Origin: CAYVMD01 sp964452465
GTDB lineage: Bacteria > Armatimonadota > JACIXR01
Direction of reading: 5' to 3'
NCBI GenBank assembly: GCA_964452465.1
Contig: CAYVMD010000023.1
Span: 1 to 32,625 of the forward strand
DNA: 32,625 nt
The position numbers and the translations under genes were made by a program. This document shows positions 15,297-23,896 of this stretch, piece after piece; the first letter of the stretch is position 1, and each line of letters begins with the position of its first letter. Below the pieces are notes generated by a model, which saw nothing but the letters and a program-made list of their open reading frames with translations, did no database searches and was not told where the DNA came from.

Positions 15297-16501
15297 AGGT
15301 AGTGCTGATAGGGCTGGCGATGATTTTGGGGATTGGCGGAAGCAAGGGGCAGGAAGGGGAGCTCCAATGGGCTACATTGAGGGGAAAGGTCCAGCGAACC
15401 GGCTACATCTCCCTTTCCCTTCCCTCCCACTTCCACCTCTCCTGGGCGAGGTATTTCAAGGGGGAAAGGCTGAGCAGTTGCTTCGAGCCGATAGTGGCCG
15501 AGGGTAAGGTCTTCATCGCCACTCACGCTGGTAATGTTTATGCCCTGGATGCGGAGACGGGGAAGCCCATTTGGCGCTTTAACGCGGAAGGAGCCTTCCT
15601 CCATTCTCCCGCCTACGCCCAAGGGATCCTCGCCATTGGCTCAACGGGTGGTTATCTCTATGGGCTGGAGGCGAGGAGGGGGAAAATGCTTTGGCGCCTC
15701 CGTTCTCCCGGGGGATTCTCTTCCTCTCCCGCTATTTCGGAGAACCTTGTCTTCATTGGAAGCAGGGGAGGGGAATTCCTCGCCGTTGATCTAAGAAACG
15801 GAAAGGTGGTTTGGAAGCGAAAGTTCGATGTGCCCTTCCGCCAGACTCCCGCGGTATTTGCAGGTAAGGTCTTCCTAACCAGCGAGGATCTCAGGGTGCA
15901 TTGCCTGGAGGGGAGAACGGGAAAGGTCCTCTGGACTTCCTCGCCCCTCGTGGGACAGAGCGCTCGGGATTATTATCCCGTACTTGTGCAGGTAGGGGGG
16001 AGGGTGTTCCTTGTAATTCGCACGAACCCCATTGTGAATTTCTCCCAACGCATTGGAGAGGATAGGGAGTTGCTCTGCAGAAACGCAGGTATAGAAAGCG
16101 ATAATTGGAAGGTATTGGAGGAATGGACGAGGAGCGAGAAGGCGAAGGGGAATCCTCAACTTTGGAAGAGGGAAGAGGAGGTCATCCTGCGCTATTTGGA
16201 GGAAAAGCCCGAGGCGCAGACCTTCTTCATACTGGATGGAGAAACCGGCAGGGAGGTCACAAAAGCCCCGGTGCTCTGGGTTGGAGGGTGCCAGGGGGTG
16301 GGAACCCCTCCCGTCGTCCTCACAGATGGGCGCCTTCTGCTCCTTTATCGCACTGCCTATGGCAATTGGAACCTCGGAGTCGCTCCCTTGGTTGCCCTTG
16401 GCATCGGCGAGTGGAAGGAGGGGCGCCTTAGCATCACCCCTCTTTTTCATTCTCGAGGGGATGGTTCCCCCTTGGAACACCTTTTGGGGGACCGCCGATG
16501 A
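15284..16501 (+). CDS. Secreted PQQ-repeat protein, 5' part of a frameshifted gene
   Basis: The ATG at 15284 overlaps the end of the upstream gene and starts a signal peptide (METLKVVLIGLAMILGIGGSKG). An earlier in-frame start at 15182 lies deep inside the upstream gene and was rejected. The body has PQQ/quinoprotein propeller blades, for example GKVFIATHAGNVYALDAETG, LAIGSTGGYLYGLEARRGK and LVFIGSRGGEFLAVDLRNGK, each followed by an LWR/VWK-type strand. After about residue 395 the frame leaves the family pattern and closes with HLLGDRR at 16501, while the next blade continues one base over (see 16461-17870). The two parts are almost certainly one gene of about 860 codons. Deleting one base near the CCCCC run at 16467-16471 restores it. 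Confidence 0.75.
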   Translation: METLKVVLIGLAMILGIGGSKGQEGELQWATLRGKVQRTGYISLSLPSHFHLSWARYFKGERLSSCFEPIVAEGKVFIATHAGNVYALDAETGKPIWRFNAEGAFLHSPAYAQGILAIGSTGGYLYGLEARRGKMLWRLRSPGGFSSSPAISENLVFIGSRGGEFLAVDLRNGKVVWKRKFDVPFRQTPAVFAGKVFLTSEDLRVHCLEGRTGKVLWTSSPLVGQSARDYYPVLVQVGGRVFLVIRTNPIVNFSQRIGEDRELLCRNAGIESDNWKVLEEWTRSEKAKGNPQLWKREEEVILRYLEEKPEAQTFFILDGETGREVTKAPVLWVGGCQGVGTPPVVLTDGRLLLLYRTAYGNWNLGVAPLVALGIGEWKEGRLSITPLFHSRGDGSPLEHLLGDRR

Positions 16502-17870
16502 AAGCCAAAACTTCGTCCTGGTAGGTGATCTGCTCCTCATCGTCCACCAGGGAACCCTTAGCGGGTTCAACCTGAAGAACGGGGAATTATTTCCCATCTT
16601 CGGGGAGAGGGATACCTGGGGTGGTTTCCCTAACCCCCCTTGGGCGCGCAACGAATGGCACGGACCCGCCCGGGGAGGAGTAGCGGTGGTAGGGAAGAGG
16701 ATCTACTGGCAAACGGGGAGCAGGATCCTTTGCCTTGTGGCTGGGGAGGGGAAGGAACAGGAAGTAAAGGAGGAAGGGATAGAAGGCAACGAGGTTCCCA
16801 CCGTTGTTGCTCCCCAGCCCGATTTGCCCTCCCCAAAAGAACTGAAGGAGGAGTTGGCGAGGGTGGTGGGGGAGATCATCTCCCAGCGCTGGATGCCCCT
16901 CTGCATTGAGCTTGGCTTGGCGGGGAGAGAATTCCTCTTCGAAAACAGCGGGGAATCCTTCCAAGCCCTCGCCTGGGCATATCCCCATCTCCCTCCTGAA
17001 CTCCAGGCGAGGGTAAAGGCATACCTTGCCCAGGAATGGGAGAGGCATCCCCCCTATAGGGAAGCGACTTGGTATAAATTGGACGAGGGAAAGGCGAGGG
17101 AATGGTACCAAGTGCCATCCACCCTCAGGACCCCCTTGCGGGAGGATAGGTATCATCCCTTTGGCAATCTTTACGCCGTTTACCTTTATGCGGAAAGATG
17201 TAAGGAATGGGAGAGGGTTAAAAGGGTGTGGGAGGATATAAAAGATTGCTTTGAGGGATTCCTCAGGACCAATTGGCGCATTGATCCCTCGGTGGGGGAT
17301 CTCTACGCCAATCGCTATCTCTCCTCTCTCCTTGCTCTGGTAAGTTTGGCTGAGAGATTCGGCGACGGGGAGACCGCGAAGCGGGCGAAGGGTATGGCGG
17401 AAAGGGTTAAGGACGATCTCATCGCCTGGTGGCGAAACAGTGCCCAAAGGCTGTCCCTCCCCCAATATTATAAGAGCATCCAGGAATGGGATGCCTTCAT
17501 AGCGAAGGGCGATGCCCTATTCCTTGCCCTGATGCCCCACAAGGCAAGGGTAGCCCTGTTGACTGACCTTACCCCCGAGGTGGCGGAGGTTTTAAAGAGA
17601 GAGGCAAGGACGGAAGTGGAGAAAGTTTGGAGGACCTTCGCGACGCTCTGCCCCACTTGGCACTTGGTGGGAGAGGAGAGGCAGGTGCATTACGGGGAGA
17701 ACTTCCTCGATCCACCTGACTTTGCCCTCAACGCCTTCAAATCCTTCGCTTGGCTCTGCAATGCCCCCGGAGAGGAACTGGTTAAGCGTTTGGATATCCC
17801 TTTCTGCCGTGCGGATCTTTACTATGCGGAGAAGTTAGGGATAGTGCTTTCTCTTCTAAATGGCAAGTAA
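16461..17870 (+). CDS. 3' part of the frameshifted PQQ-repeat gene, with helical domain
   Basis: This frame continues the propeller of the previous entry: WGTADESQNFVLVGDLLLIV, HQGTLSGFNLKNGELFP and RGGVAVVGKRIYWQTGSRIL. An acidic linker (EGKEQEVKEEGIEGNEV) then leads to about 340 residues of helical domain, with WMPLCIELGLAG, DPSVGDLYANRYLSSLLALVSLAERFG and FALNAFKSFAWLCN, resembling an alpha/alpha toroid. An ATG at 16461 exists but has no independent ribosome binding site, and the product would lack a signal peptide, so a separate gene is unlikely. Propeller plus toroid suggests a secreted polysaccharide-binding or lyase protein; the catalytic residues are not identifiable. Confidence 0.7.
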   Translation: MVPPWNTFWGTADESQNFVLVGDLLLIVHQGTLSGFNLKNGELFPIFGERDTWGGFPNPPWARNEWHGPARGGVAVVGKRIYWQTGSRILCLVAGEGKEQEVKEEGIEGNEVPTVVAPQPDLPSPKELKEELARVVGEIISQRWMPLCIELGLAGREFLFENSGESFQALAWAYPHLPPELQARVKAYLAQEWERHPPYREATWYKLDEGKAREWYQVPSTLRTPLREDRYHPFGNLYAVYLYAERCKEWERVKRVWEDIKDCFEGFLRTNWRIDPSVGDLYANRYLSSLLALVSLAERFGDGETAKRAKGMAERVKDDLIAWWRNSAQRLSLPQYYKSIQEWDAFIAKGDALFLALMPHKARVALLTDLTPEVAEVLKREARTEVEKVWRTFATLCPTWHLVGEERQVHYGENFLDPPDFALNAFKSFAWLCNAPGEELVKRLDIPFCRADLYYAEKLGIVLSLLNGK

Positions 17871-17975
17871 AAAGAAGGAAAGATTGTCTCGTCGGAAAGG
17901 AAACAAAATAGAAAGGAGGAGAAAAACACGGGTTTCATAACGGTCATTGGCGGGAATAATGAGAGGATCGCCATT

Positions 17976-18977
17976 TTGACATTGTTCCTTTTGACCTTCC
18001 TCCTGAGCGGAGCAGGACAGGAAGGTGTTCCCAAATTGCCCCAGGGCTATGGGCTCTCCGCAAAGTATCCCGGAGACCAGGGATTGGAGAGGGATCCCAA
18101 TGTGGTCTTCTTTGAGAACTTCTCCATTCGCTCTATAGAGGATTTGAAGGAGAGATGGGAGAATATCTCTCATCCCGAGATCATGTCCCTTTCCGATGAT
18201 GTTCCCTACGGAAGCGCGGATAAACGCTCCCTCCTCATGACCTATAGAGGGGAGGGGACAGGTGGGCATCTCTACCGTCGGCTTCTTCCCGGCTATGATA
18301 AGCTCTTCATTCGTTTCTATGTGAAGTTCCATCCCTCCTGTGCTCCCATCCATCATTTCTTCCATGTAGGGGGTTATAATCCACCCACTCCTTGGCCGCA
18401 GGGAGGGGCGGGGGAACGCCCAAGGGGGGATGAGCGTTTCACTGTAGGGGTGGAGCCTTACGGTGAAGCCTGGCGCTGGGATTATTATGTGTATTGGATG
18501 GAGATGCGAGGGAGTCCTCCCCGGGGGCAGACCTGGGGCAATAGCTTCATCGGGGATCCCAACCTAAAGGTGGAGAAGGGCAGATGGATCTGCGTGGAAT
18601 TGATGATAAAGATGAACGATCCCGTGGATGAGCACAACGGCGAGATGGCGCTTTGGATAGATGGCAAGCTGGTCAGTTATCTGGGCAAGGGCTTCCCCAA
18701 GGGGAAATGGATATACGATAAATTCCTACCGGGGAAGGGAGGGGAGGGCATCCGCTGGAACGAAAAGGAGGGTGGACCGGAGCGTTTTCAAGTGAAGGAG
18801 GGGGGAGAACCATTCGAGGGCTTTCGCTGGCGCAAGGATCCCAATCTCAAGATAAACTTCCTCTGGGTTCTACTCTACATCACCCACCCCACGGAGGGCT
18901 ACACGAGCCAGGTTTGGTTCGACAACATCGTCGTAGCAAAACAATACATAGGACCGATAAAGCCAAAGGGGAAGTAA
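17976..18977 (+). CDS. Secreted lectin-fold, polysaccharide-lyase-like protein
   Basis: 333 residues from the TTG at 17976, which GAGAGG precedes by nine bases. The signal-peptide core is LTLFLLTFLLSGAGQ. The body is aromatic and beta-rich in the manner of concanavalin-like polysaccharide lyases or LamG-type domains: FENFSIRSIEDLKERWEN, KLFIRFYVKFHP, GRWICVELMIKMNDP, GEMALWIDGKLV, then a C-terminal QVWFDNIVVAKQYIGP strand. I cannot assign the substrate. The TTG start gives a signal peptide without positive charge. The same frame is open further upstream to an ACG (17928-17930) seven bases after a strong AAAGGAGGA, which would add an N-terminus with an arginine; the true start is therefore uncertain. 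It lies about 105 bases after the PQQ gene, likely the third gene of that operon. Confidence 0.75.
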   Translation: MTLFLLTFLLSGAGQEGVPKLPQGYGLSAKYPGDQGLERDPNVVFFENFSIRSIEDLKERWENISHPEIMSLSDDVPYGSADKRSLLMTYRGEGTGGHLYRRLLPGYDKLFIRFYVKFHPSCAPIHHFFHVGGYNPPTPWPQGGAGERPRGDERFTVGVEPYGEAWRWDYYVYWMEMRGSPPRGQTWGNSFIGDPNLKVEKGRWICVELMIKMNDPVDEHNGEMALWIDGKLVSYLGKGFPKGKWIYDKFLPGKGGEGIRWNEKEGGPERFQVKEGGEPFEGFRWRKDPNLKINFLWVLLYITHPTEGYTSQVWFDNIVVAKQYIGPIKPKGK

Positions 18978-19026
18978 CCACGCTCTTGTTTCCCTTAAAA
19001 GGGGTGCTCTTTTAGCTCATCGGGGC

Positions 19027-19584
19027 TCAATTCCTTGCCTTCGCTCTAAAGAGCCTGTCCCTGGCAAGTTCGCAGTAGTCCTCCACGATCTCGAATCCCA
19101 AATAGTGCCTCCCCAATATCTTAGCAGCTACAGCAACGGTCCCCGAGCCCATGAAGGGGTCGAGGACGATATCCCCCTTGTCGCTACTAAATAGAAGGAT
19201 CTTCTTCACGAGCTCCAGGGGAAGCTTCGTTGGGGTCTTTATCTTGCCCGTCCAATATTCCCGATTTATTACCCAAACATCCTCCGGATAATGTTCAACC
19301 TTGTTGAATTTGTATTTTCTCTCGTCCTTGACCACGAAGAGGATGTGATAGTGGCTCGTGACGAACCTTCTCCTGGTGAACACGCCGAATTGATATTTCC
19401 AAATTATATGATTGATGGTTATGAAACCCACCTCATCCAGGGCATTCAAGATATCCTTAAGGTTCGTCCACCCCGAAAAAACATACATCGAGCCGGTGTC
19501 CTTTAATATCCGATAAGATTCCTTCATCCAGGATTTAGTGAATTCGTAATACTCCTCTTGGGGTATCTCGTTATAGCCCTCCAA
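19027..19584 (-). CDS. DNA methyltransferase (N6_N4_Mtase family), C-terminal part of a broken gene
   Basis: 185 residues from TTG, which is not the true start. The family is clear: SYRILKDTGSMYVFSGWTN, INHIIWKYQFGVFTRRRF, SHYHILFVVKD and, near the C-terminus, the AdoMet motif DPFMGSGTVAVAAKILGRHY. The order, catalytic motif IV in the N-terminus and motif I in the C-terminus, is that of beta-class N6-adenine or N4-cytosine methyltransferases. The N-terminal part lies in 19633-19758. No restriction enzyme gene is adjacent, so it may be an orphan regulatory methylase or the remnant of a restriction-modification system. Target sequence unknown. Confidence 0.85.
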   Translation of the reverse strand: MEGYNEIPQEEYYEFTKSWMKESYRILKDTGSMYVFSGWTNLKDILNALDEVGFITINHIIWKYQFGVFTRRRFVTSHYHILFVVKDERKYKFNKVEHYPEDVWVINREYWTGKIKTPTKLPLELVKKILLFSSDKGDIVLDPFMGSGTVAVAAKILGRHYLGFEIVEDYCELARDRLFRAKARN

Positions 19585-19632
19585 AACCCTGGATTGTGTC
19601 CTGTGATAATTTGTGCCTTCGGGGTTTGAAAT

Positions 19633-19758
19633 CTATAGCGAGGGGGGATCGGTGACAATCAAATCGATGGAAGCGGAAGGGATGCCTTTCATAAGCTCCA
19701 AGGCATCCCTACAATAAATATTGTCTATCTCGAACTCACCCAACTTCCAGTTTTCCAT
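19633..19758 (-). pseudogene. N-terminal fragment of the broken DNA methyltransferase
   Basis: The ATG (19756-19758) starts MENWKLGEFEIDNIYCRDAL and reaches motif IV as IVTDPP, then Ser-Leu and an in-frame TAG (19633-19635). The family would have DPP(Y/F)AIDF here. The plus-one frame reads AIDFKPRRH just after the break, and the original frame resumes with NYHRTQSRVLEGYNEI. So one base is missing next to the run of six C (minus strand) and one is extra near CACAAATTAT about 35 bases on. Together with 19027-19584 this gives a 243-residue methyltransferase. The ribosome binding site (AAGAAGAAACA) is weak. Confidence 0.7.
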
Positions 19759-19787
19759 TGTTTCTTCTTTTTAGTAGGAGCAGGACA

Positions 19788-19817
19788 ATTATATCGTTTA
19801 GGCTTCCCAAAAGTCAA
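19788..19817 (-). promoter_or_regulatory. Promoter of the DNA methyltransferase gene
   Basis: Minus-strand TTGACT (19812-19817), 18 bases and a perfect TATAAT (19788-19793), about 30 bases before the ATG. An intact strong promoter argues that the gene may still be alive and the frame breaks may be sequence errors. Confidence 0.65.
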
Positions 19818-19862
19818 TTTTAGATAGTTGGACCGCCTCACGGAGAGAGCAAGCGCCGACCT

Positions 19863-21059
19863 TCAAAGCCCCTTTTCTTTAACGATCCTCACGAATTCCT
19901 CTTCTTTTATCTTTATGCGGAGGGGGAGGGGATCCTCCCACCACTTCTTGAATGCGAAGCCCGCGGATATCCATATTTCGCTGGGACGCCGCTCGAAGAC
20001 ATAGGGATAGCTCAACTGCCCTCCCTTCTGGCGGGCAAGGACGACCGGTTTCGTCCAGCTCCTTCCATCATCCTCCGAGAAGGCAATGGATAGCTCCTCC
20101 CTGAACCATGACGCCAATACCTCGCAATGCTGGGGCATATATGGTCTTTGATACTCCCCTTCCTCCGGCTTCACCCTGTTCCAGACCAATACCAAGCGCC
20201 CGCTTCGCAATCTCAATAGGTAGCCGGGGGCGCTACTCGCATCTATCTCGCTGGGCATGATGAGCCTCCAATACCTCCCTCCATCCTCCGAGATAGCCTG
20301 CCAGAATCGGTCGAGATTGGTCCTTATCAACATCAGGATCCTGCCATCGCTCAATTCCGCCAAGGTAGGTTCCGTAGCGCCATCGTGATGCCCATGCCCA
20401 CCTAGATCTATGATGTTGCTCCTCTTCCAGGTTTTCCCTTCATCCTCTGAATAGACGGAGAAGACGACGAACCGTCCCGGAGAGCTCACCAGGTGATCCA
20501 CGGCGAAGAGCAGTCTTCCCTTCGATGTTTCTATAAAAGCGAAGAAATTGGTATTGTAGCCCTCCACGACCCTTTGATTGTCCACCCAGGTCTTGCCTCC
20601 GTCTAGGCTCCTTATGGACCAAACCTCCAATTTGCAGCCTTCACTCGGCTCTTTTGTCTCTGCATCCCAATCGAACTTCCAATCGGAAAAGTTTAGGTAA
20701 ACCAGGACGAGGATGTTATTCCTTGTCCTAAGCAAGTAATAGGAAGCTGGTTCCCTGGGGTTGAGCCCTTTACAGATGAAGGTAGGTTCCGACCAGGTTT
20801 TGCCATCGTCCTCGCTGATCCTCAATCCTTCCGCGTCCACCGTTAAAAGCTTACCATCGGGCAAGGCTATGAAGGGTCCATTCCTGTCTATCTCCAACCT
20901 CTCAGCGAGGTTGTGAACCCATCTTGCGTTTGTGTTATCCTTCATAACCGGGCTGACCTCCCTTGCGTTTGTTCTTAGGACATTATCGCCGGATGGGAGG
21001 GACAAAGAAAGGGATATGGCAAAAATGATCAAAGAAGCAAAGGTGGATCCTTTCTTCAA
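19863..21059 (-). CDS. Secreted sialidase-like protein with five Asp-boxes
   Basis: 398 residues from a TTG start at 21059, 11 bases after AGGAG (21071-21075); an ATT three bases earlier is a rarer alternative, and starts further upstream would run over the promoter. A signal peptide follows (KKGSTFASLIIFAISLSLSL). Five Asp-boxes mark a six-bladed sialidase/BNR propeller: SEDDGKTW, SLDGGKTW, SEDEGKTW, SEDGGRYW and SEDDGRSW. Family members are exo-sialidases or, often in environmental bacteria, glycosidases or binding proteins of other specificity. The three-arginine sialidase triad cannot be assigned securely by eye, so sialidase activity is not claimed. It is a single gene, divergent from the GH-A hydrolase at 21138. 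Confidence 0.85.
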   Translation of the reverse strand: MKKGSTFASLIIFAISLSLSLPSGDNVLRTNAREVSPVMKDNTNARWVHNLAERLEIDRNGPFIALPDGKLLTVDAEGLRISEDDGKTWSEPTFICKGLNPREPASYYLLRTRNNILVLVYLNFSDWKFDWDAETKEPSEGCKLEVWSIRSLDGGKTWVDNQRVVEGYNTNFFAFIETSKGRLLFAVDHLVSSPGRFVVFSVYSEDEGKTWKRSNIIDLGGHGHHDGATEPTLAELSDGRILMLIRTNLDRFWQAISEDGGRYWRLIMPSEIDASSAPGYLLRLRSGRLVLVWNRVKPEEGEYQRPYMPQHCEVLASWFREELSIAFSEDDGRSWTKPVVLARQKGGQLSYPYVFERRPSEIWISAGFAFKKWWEDPLPLRIKIKEEEFVRIVKEKGL

Positions 21060-21090
21060 AATTATTTTATCTCCTCGAATGTGTTGATTT

Positions 21091-21119
21091 ATGATATCAT
21101 TGTAGGATAGGAGAGACAA
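21091..21119 (-). promoter_or_regulatory. Promoter of the sialidase-like gene
   Basis: Minus-strand TTGTCT (21114-21119), 17 bases and TATCAT (21091-21096). The -10 box lies in a perfect 10-bp palindrome, ATGATATCAT (21091-21100). Confidence 0.55.
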
Positions 21120-21137
21120 GGAAGGAGGCATGGCGAA

Positions 21138-23825
21138 ATGGTAAAGGGAGCGAAGTCGATGATTTTGTTTCTGCTGTTCTTTATGGGGTTAGCGAATGTT
21201 TTCCCCCAGGCGAAAACATCCACCAAAGGGGAAGTAACCTGGGTTTGGTGGGAAGGAGAAAATGTAGTTAGCACCAATTTCCCTCCTCCCGAGCGAAACC
21301 CCTTTGCCCCTCAGAATTTGAAGGAGGCGGAGGTGCTTTCCGAGGGACGGTGGATTGGGGTGACGGGCGATTACGGAGGGAAGACCATGTTCGCCGAGTA
21401 TGTGGTAAAGGTCCCTAAGACAGAGGATTACCACTTCTACATTCGCAAGTTCTGGAAGCATGGTCCTTTCCGCTGGCGCTTCGATGAGGGGGAATGGCAT
21501 TACATAACCAGGGAGGTTTCCCTCCTCGATGAGGAGCAGTTGAGGCTCTTCGTCGTTGCTAACTGGATCTATGCGGGAAAGGTGCGCTTAAGCGCAGGCG
21601 AGCACAAATTAAGGTTGGAACTAACGGGTAAGGAAGGGGCAGCCTGCTTCGATTGCTTTCTTCTGATATCCCAACTCTGGTTGCCCAAGGGGAAGTTGAA
21701 GCCCAACGAGACGCCTCCTCCGGCAGATGAGCCCGAATGGTTTGCTTTCGATCCTTCTATGGATGAATTCAAATCATCGCCGATCGATCTCCGTTTCCTC
21801 AACGAGAAGTGGGCGGGAGAGAAGGGTTTCATCTGGGTGAAGGGGGATTCCTTCGTCCACAGCAAGACGGGAGAAGTGGTGCGCTTTTGGGGGGTTAATG
21901 CGGGTCCCGATATCGTTAGGCTGCCGAAGCTATATGTTGATTATTTAGCCCGCCTCTTAGCCAAGCATGGTGTCAACATAGTTAGGGTGCACGGCTCTAT
22001 CTGGAGGAGCGATAATTTCCGCGAGGTGGATAAAGATTACCTCGACCAACTCTTCTACTTCATCTCCGCCATGAAGAAGGAGGGGATTTATACCGAGATC
22101 TCCCTCTACTTCCCCCTATGGCTACAGTTATCCGAGCGAGATGGGTTCGCTGGCTACAAAGGCAACAATCCCTTCGCCCTCCTTTTCTTCAATCCCGATT
22201 TCCAAGCCATCTACCGCAATTGGTTGAGAACTCTGCTCACCACCCCTAATCCCTACACCAAGATCCCTTTGAAGGACGAACCCGCCCTCGCCCTTCTGGA
22301 ATTGGTTAACGAGGATTCCTTCCTCTTTTGGACATTCAATTACGATAACATACCCGCCCCCCAAATGGCTCAGCTGGAGAGGGAGTTCGGGGAATGGGTG
22401 GAGCAGAAGTATGGCTCTTTGGAGAATGCCTTGAAGGCCTGGAATGGACGCCAACACGAGAGGGATAATTTGGCAGAAAAGCGCCTCGGCTTCATCCATC
22501 TTTGGAACATCTTCAATGAGCGCGACCAAAGGTGCCAGGATACTGCAACCTTCCTTACCTTACGCCAGAAGCGCTTCTTCGAGGAGACCATTTCCTTCCT
22601 CAAGGAGGATATAGGGTTGAAGTCGCTGGTTGTTTGCTCCAACTGGATAACCGCCGATGAGGCACGCCTTGGTCCCCTGGACAAATGGAGCAATACCGTT
22701 GGCGATGTGATGGATAGGCATGGTTATTTTGGCGGTCCCCACGAAGGTGAGGGCGCAGGGTGGTCCATTAGAGTGGGACATCGCTATGATGATCGTTGTG
22801 CCCTTTTGGAACCGAGGGATAGAAACTTCTCTCTCCCCTTGCTCGATATCACCTACAACAACAAGCCTTCCATAATAAGCGAGGTGAATTGGACGCCTCC
22901 CAATCGCTTCCGGGCGGATTTCCCCATCCTGTTTGCCTCCTATGGGAATCTCCAGGGGAGCGATGGGGTTTTCTTCTTCGCCCTCAGCGGTTTCCATTGG
23001 GACCGCACCCAGGGGAAATTCGCCATCCAGACCCCCACGGTTATGGGGCAGTTCCCCGTCAGCGCTTTAATGTATCGCAAGGGCTTATTGAAGACCGCTC
23101 CCATCGTCGTGGAGGCGAACCTCAAGCTTTCCGACCTCTTCGCCTTGAAAGGCGCGCCGGTTCGCTCGCCGGTTAATCTGGACGAATTGCGAAAGAAGGA
23201 TATCCCTCCCGATAAAGCGGTCTCGGTGGAAGGAGTGGGGAGCATAGACCCCCTTTCCTTCCTTGTGGGAAGGGTGGCTATGAACTTCACGGAGAACGAT
23301 TCCTCCCTCAAGATGATGAACCTTGCCCAGTTCATCGACCGCGAGAAGGGCATGGTTAAGAGCGCCACCGGAGAACTCCTCTGGGACTTCCAGAGGGGAA
23401 TCCTGACCATCAACGCTCCCAAGGTGCAAGGGGTTGTGGGCTTTCTAAATAGGGCGGGAGGCGTGCGATTGGGGGATGTAACGATCGAAAGCCCTCTGGA
23501 ATATGGCGCCATCCTCCTCGTTTCCTTGGACGATCAGCCTATTCGCACCTCCCGCAAACTGCTCCTTCAGGTTATGTCGGAGGAGCAAAACAAAGGTTGG
23601 TCTGCGCCTGGCGAGGGTGTAAGAGAGATAAAGAGCATCGGCACCCCTCCTATCATGGTCAGGAAGTTAGCAGGCACGGTGCAGATACTCCGCTCAGATG
23701 CCTCCCGCTTGAAGGTAGTCGCCCTCGACGAAAACGGCTATCCCCTAAAGGAGATGGGGAACGCCGAGCGGATCTCCCTCCAACCCAAGGTGGTGTATTA
23801 CCTCGTCTCCCTCGGCGGACGCTAA
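21138..23825 (+). CDS. Large secreted clan GH-A glycoside hydrolase with N-terminal binding domain
   Basis: 895 residues. A signal peptide (MVKGAKSMILFLLFFMGLANVFPQ) is followed by a carbohydrate-binding-like beta domain (about 30-190, with EYVVKVPKTEDYHFYIRKFW and AGEHKLRLELTGKEG). A TIM barrel (about 220-660) begins GEVVRFWGVNAGPDI. Glu392 in LLELVNEDS is the probable acid/base and Glu582 in IISEVNW the probable nucleophile. The stretch EFGEWVEQKYGSLENALKAWNG resembles the GH42/GH5-related segment after the acid/base. A beta-rich C-terminal domain follows (about 700-895). The exact GH family is not certain. AGGAGG precedes the ATG by nine bases; an ATG at 21131 opens only a four-codon frame. 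Confidence 0.88.
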   Translation: MVKGAKSMILFLLFFMGLANVFPQAKTSTKGEVTWVWWEGENVVSTNFPPPERNPFAPQNLKEAEVLSEGRWIGVTGDYGGKTMFAEYVVKVPKTEDYHFYIRKFWKHGPFRWRFDEGEWHYITREVSLLDEEQLRLFVVANWIYAGKVRLSAGEHKLRLELTGKEGAACFDCFLLISQLWLPKGKLKPNETPPPADEPEWFAFDPSMDEFKSSPIDLRFLNEKWAGEKGFIWVKGDSFVHSKTGEVVRFWGVNAGPDIVRLPKLYVDYLARLLAKHGVNIVRVHGSIWRSDNFREVDKDYLDQLFYFISAMKKEGIYTEISLYFPLWLQLSERDGFAGYKGNNPFALLFFNPDFQAIYRNWLRTLLTTPNPYTKIPLKDEPALALLELVNEDSFLFWTFNYDNIPAPQMAQLEREFGEWVEQKYGSLENALKAWNGRQHERDNLAEKRLGFIHLWNIFNERDQRCQDTATFLTLRQKRFFEETISFLKEDIGLKSLVVCSNWITADEARLGPLDKWSNTVGDVMDRHGYFGGPHEGEGAGWSIRVGHRYDDRCALLEPRDRNFSLPLLDITYNNKPSIISEVNWTPPNRFRADFPILFASYGNLQGSDGVFFFALSGFHWDRTQGKFAIQTPTVMGQFPVSALMYRKGLLKTAPIVVEANLKLSDLFALKGAPVRSPVNLDELRKKDIPPDKAVSVEGVGSIDPLSFLVGRVAMNFTENDSSLKMMNLAQFIDREKGMVKSATGELLWDFQRGILTINAPKVQGVVGFLNRAGGVRLGDVTIESPLEYGAILLVSLDDQPIRTSRKLLLQVMSEEQNKGWSAPGEGVREIKSIGTPPIMVRKLAGTVQILRSDASRLKVVALDENGYPLKEMGNAERISLQPKVVYYLVSLGGR

Positions 23826-23831
23826 CCCGGA

Positions 23832-23860
23832 TTGAGGAAATTCCCCAGGCGTGCTAAAAT
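23832..23860 (+). promoter_or_regulatory. Promoter of the oxidoreductase-folK operon
   Basis: TTGAGG (23832-23837), 17 bases and TAAAAT (23855-23860), then AAAAGGAGGA before the gene at 23897. Confidence 0.55.
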
Positions 23861-23896
23861 GCGGAAATTAAAATACAAAAGGAGGAACGATGAATT

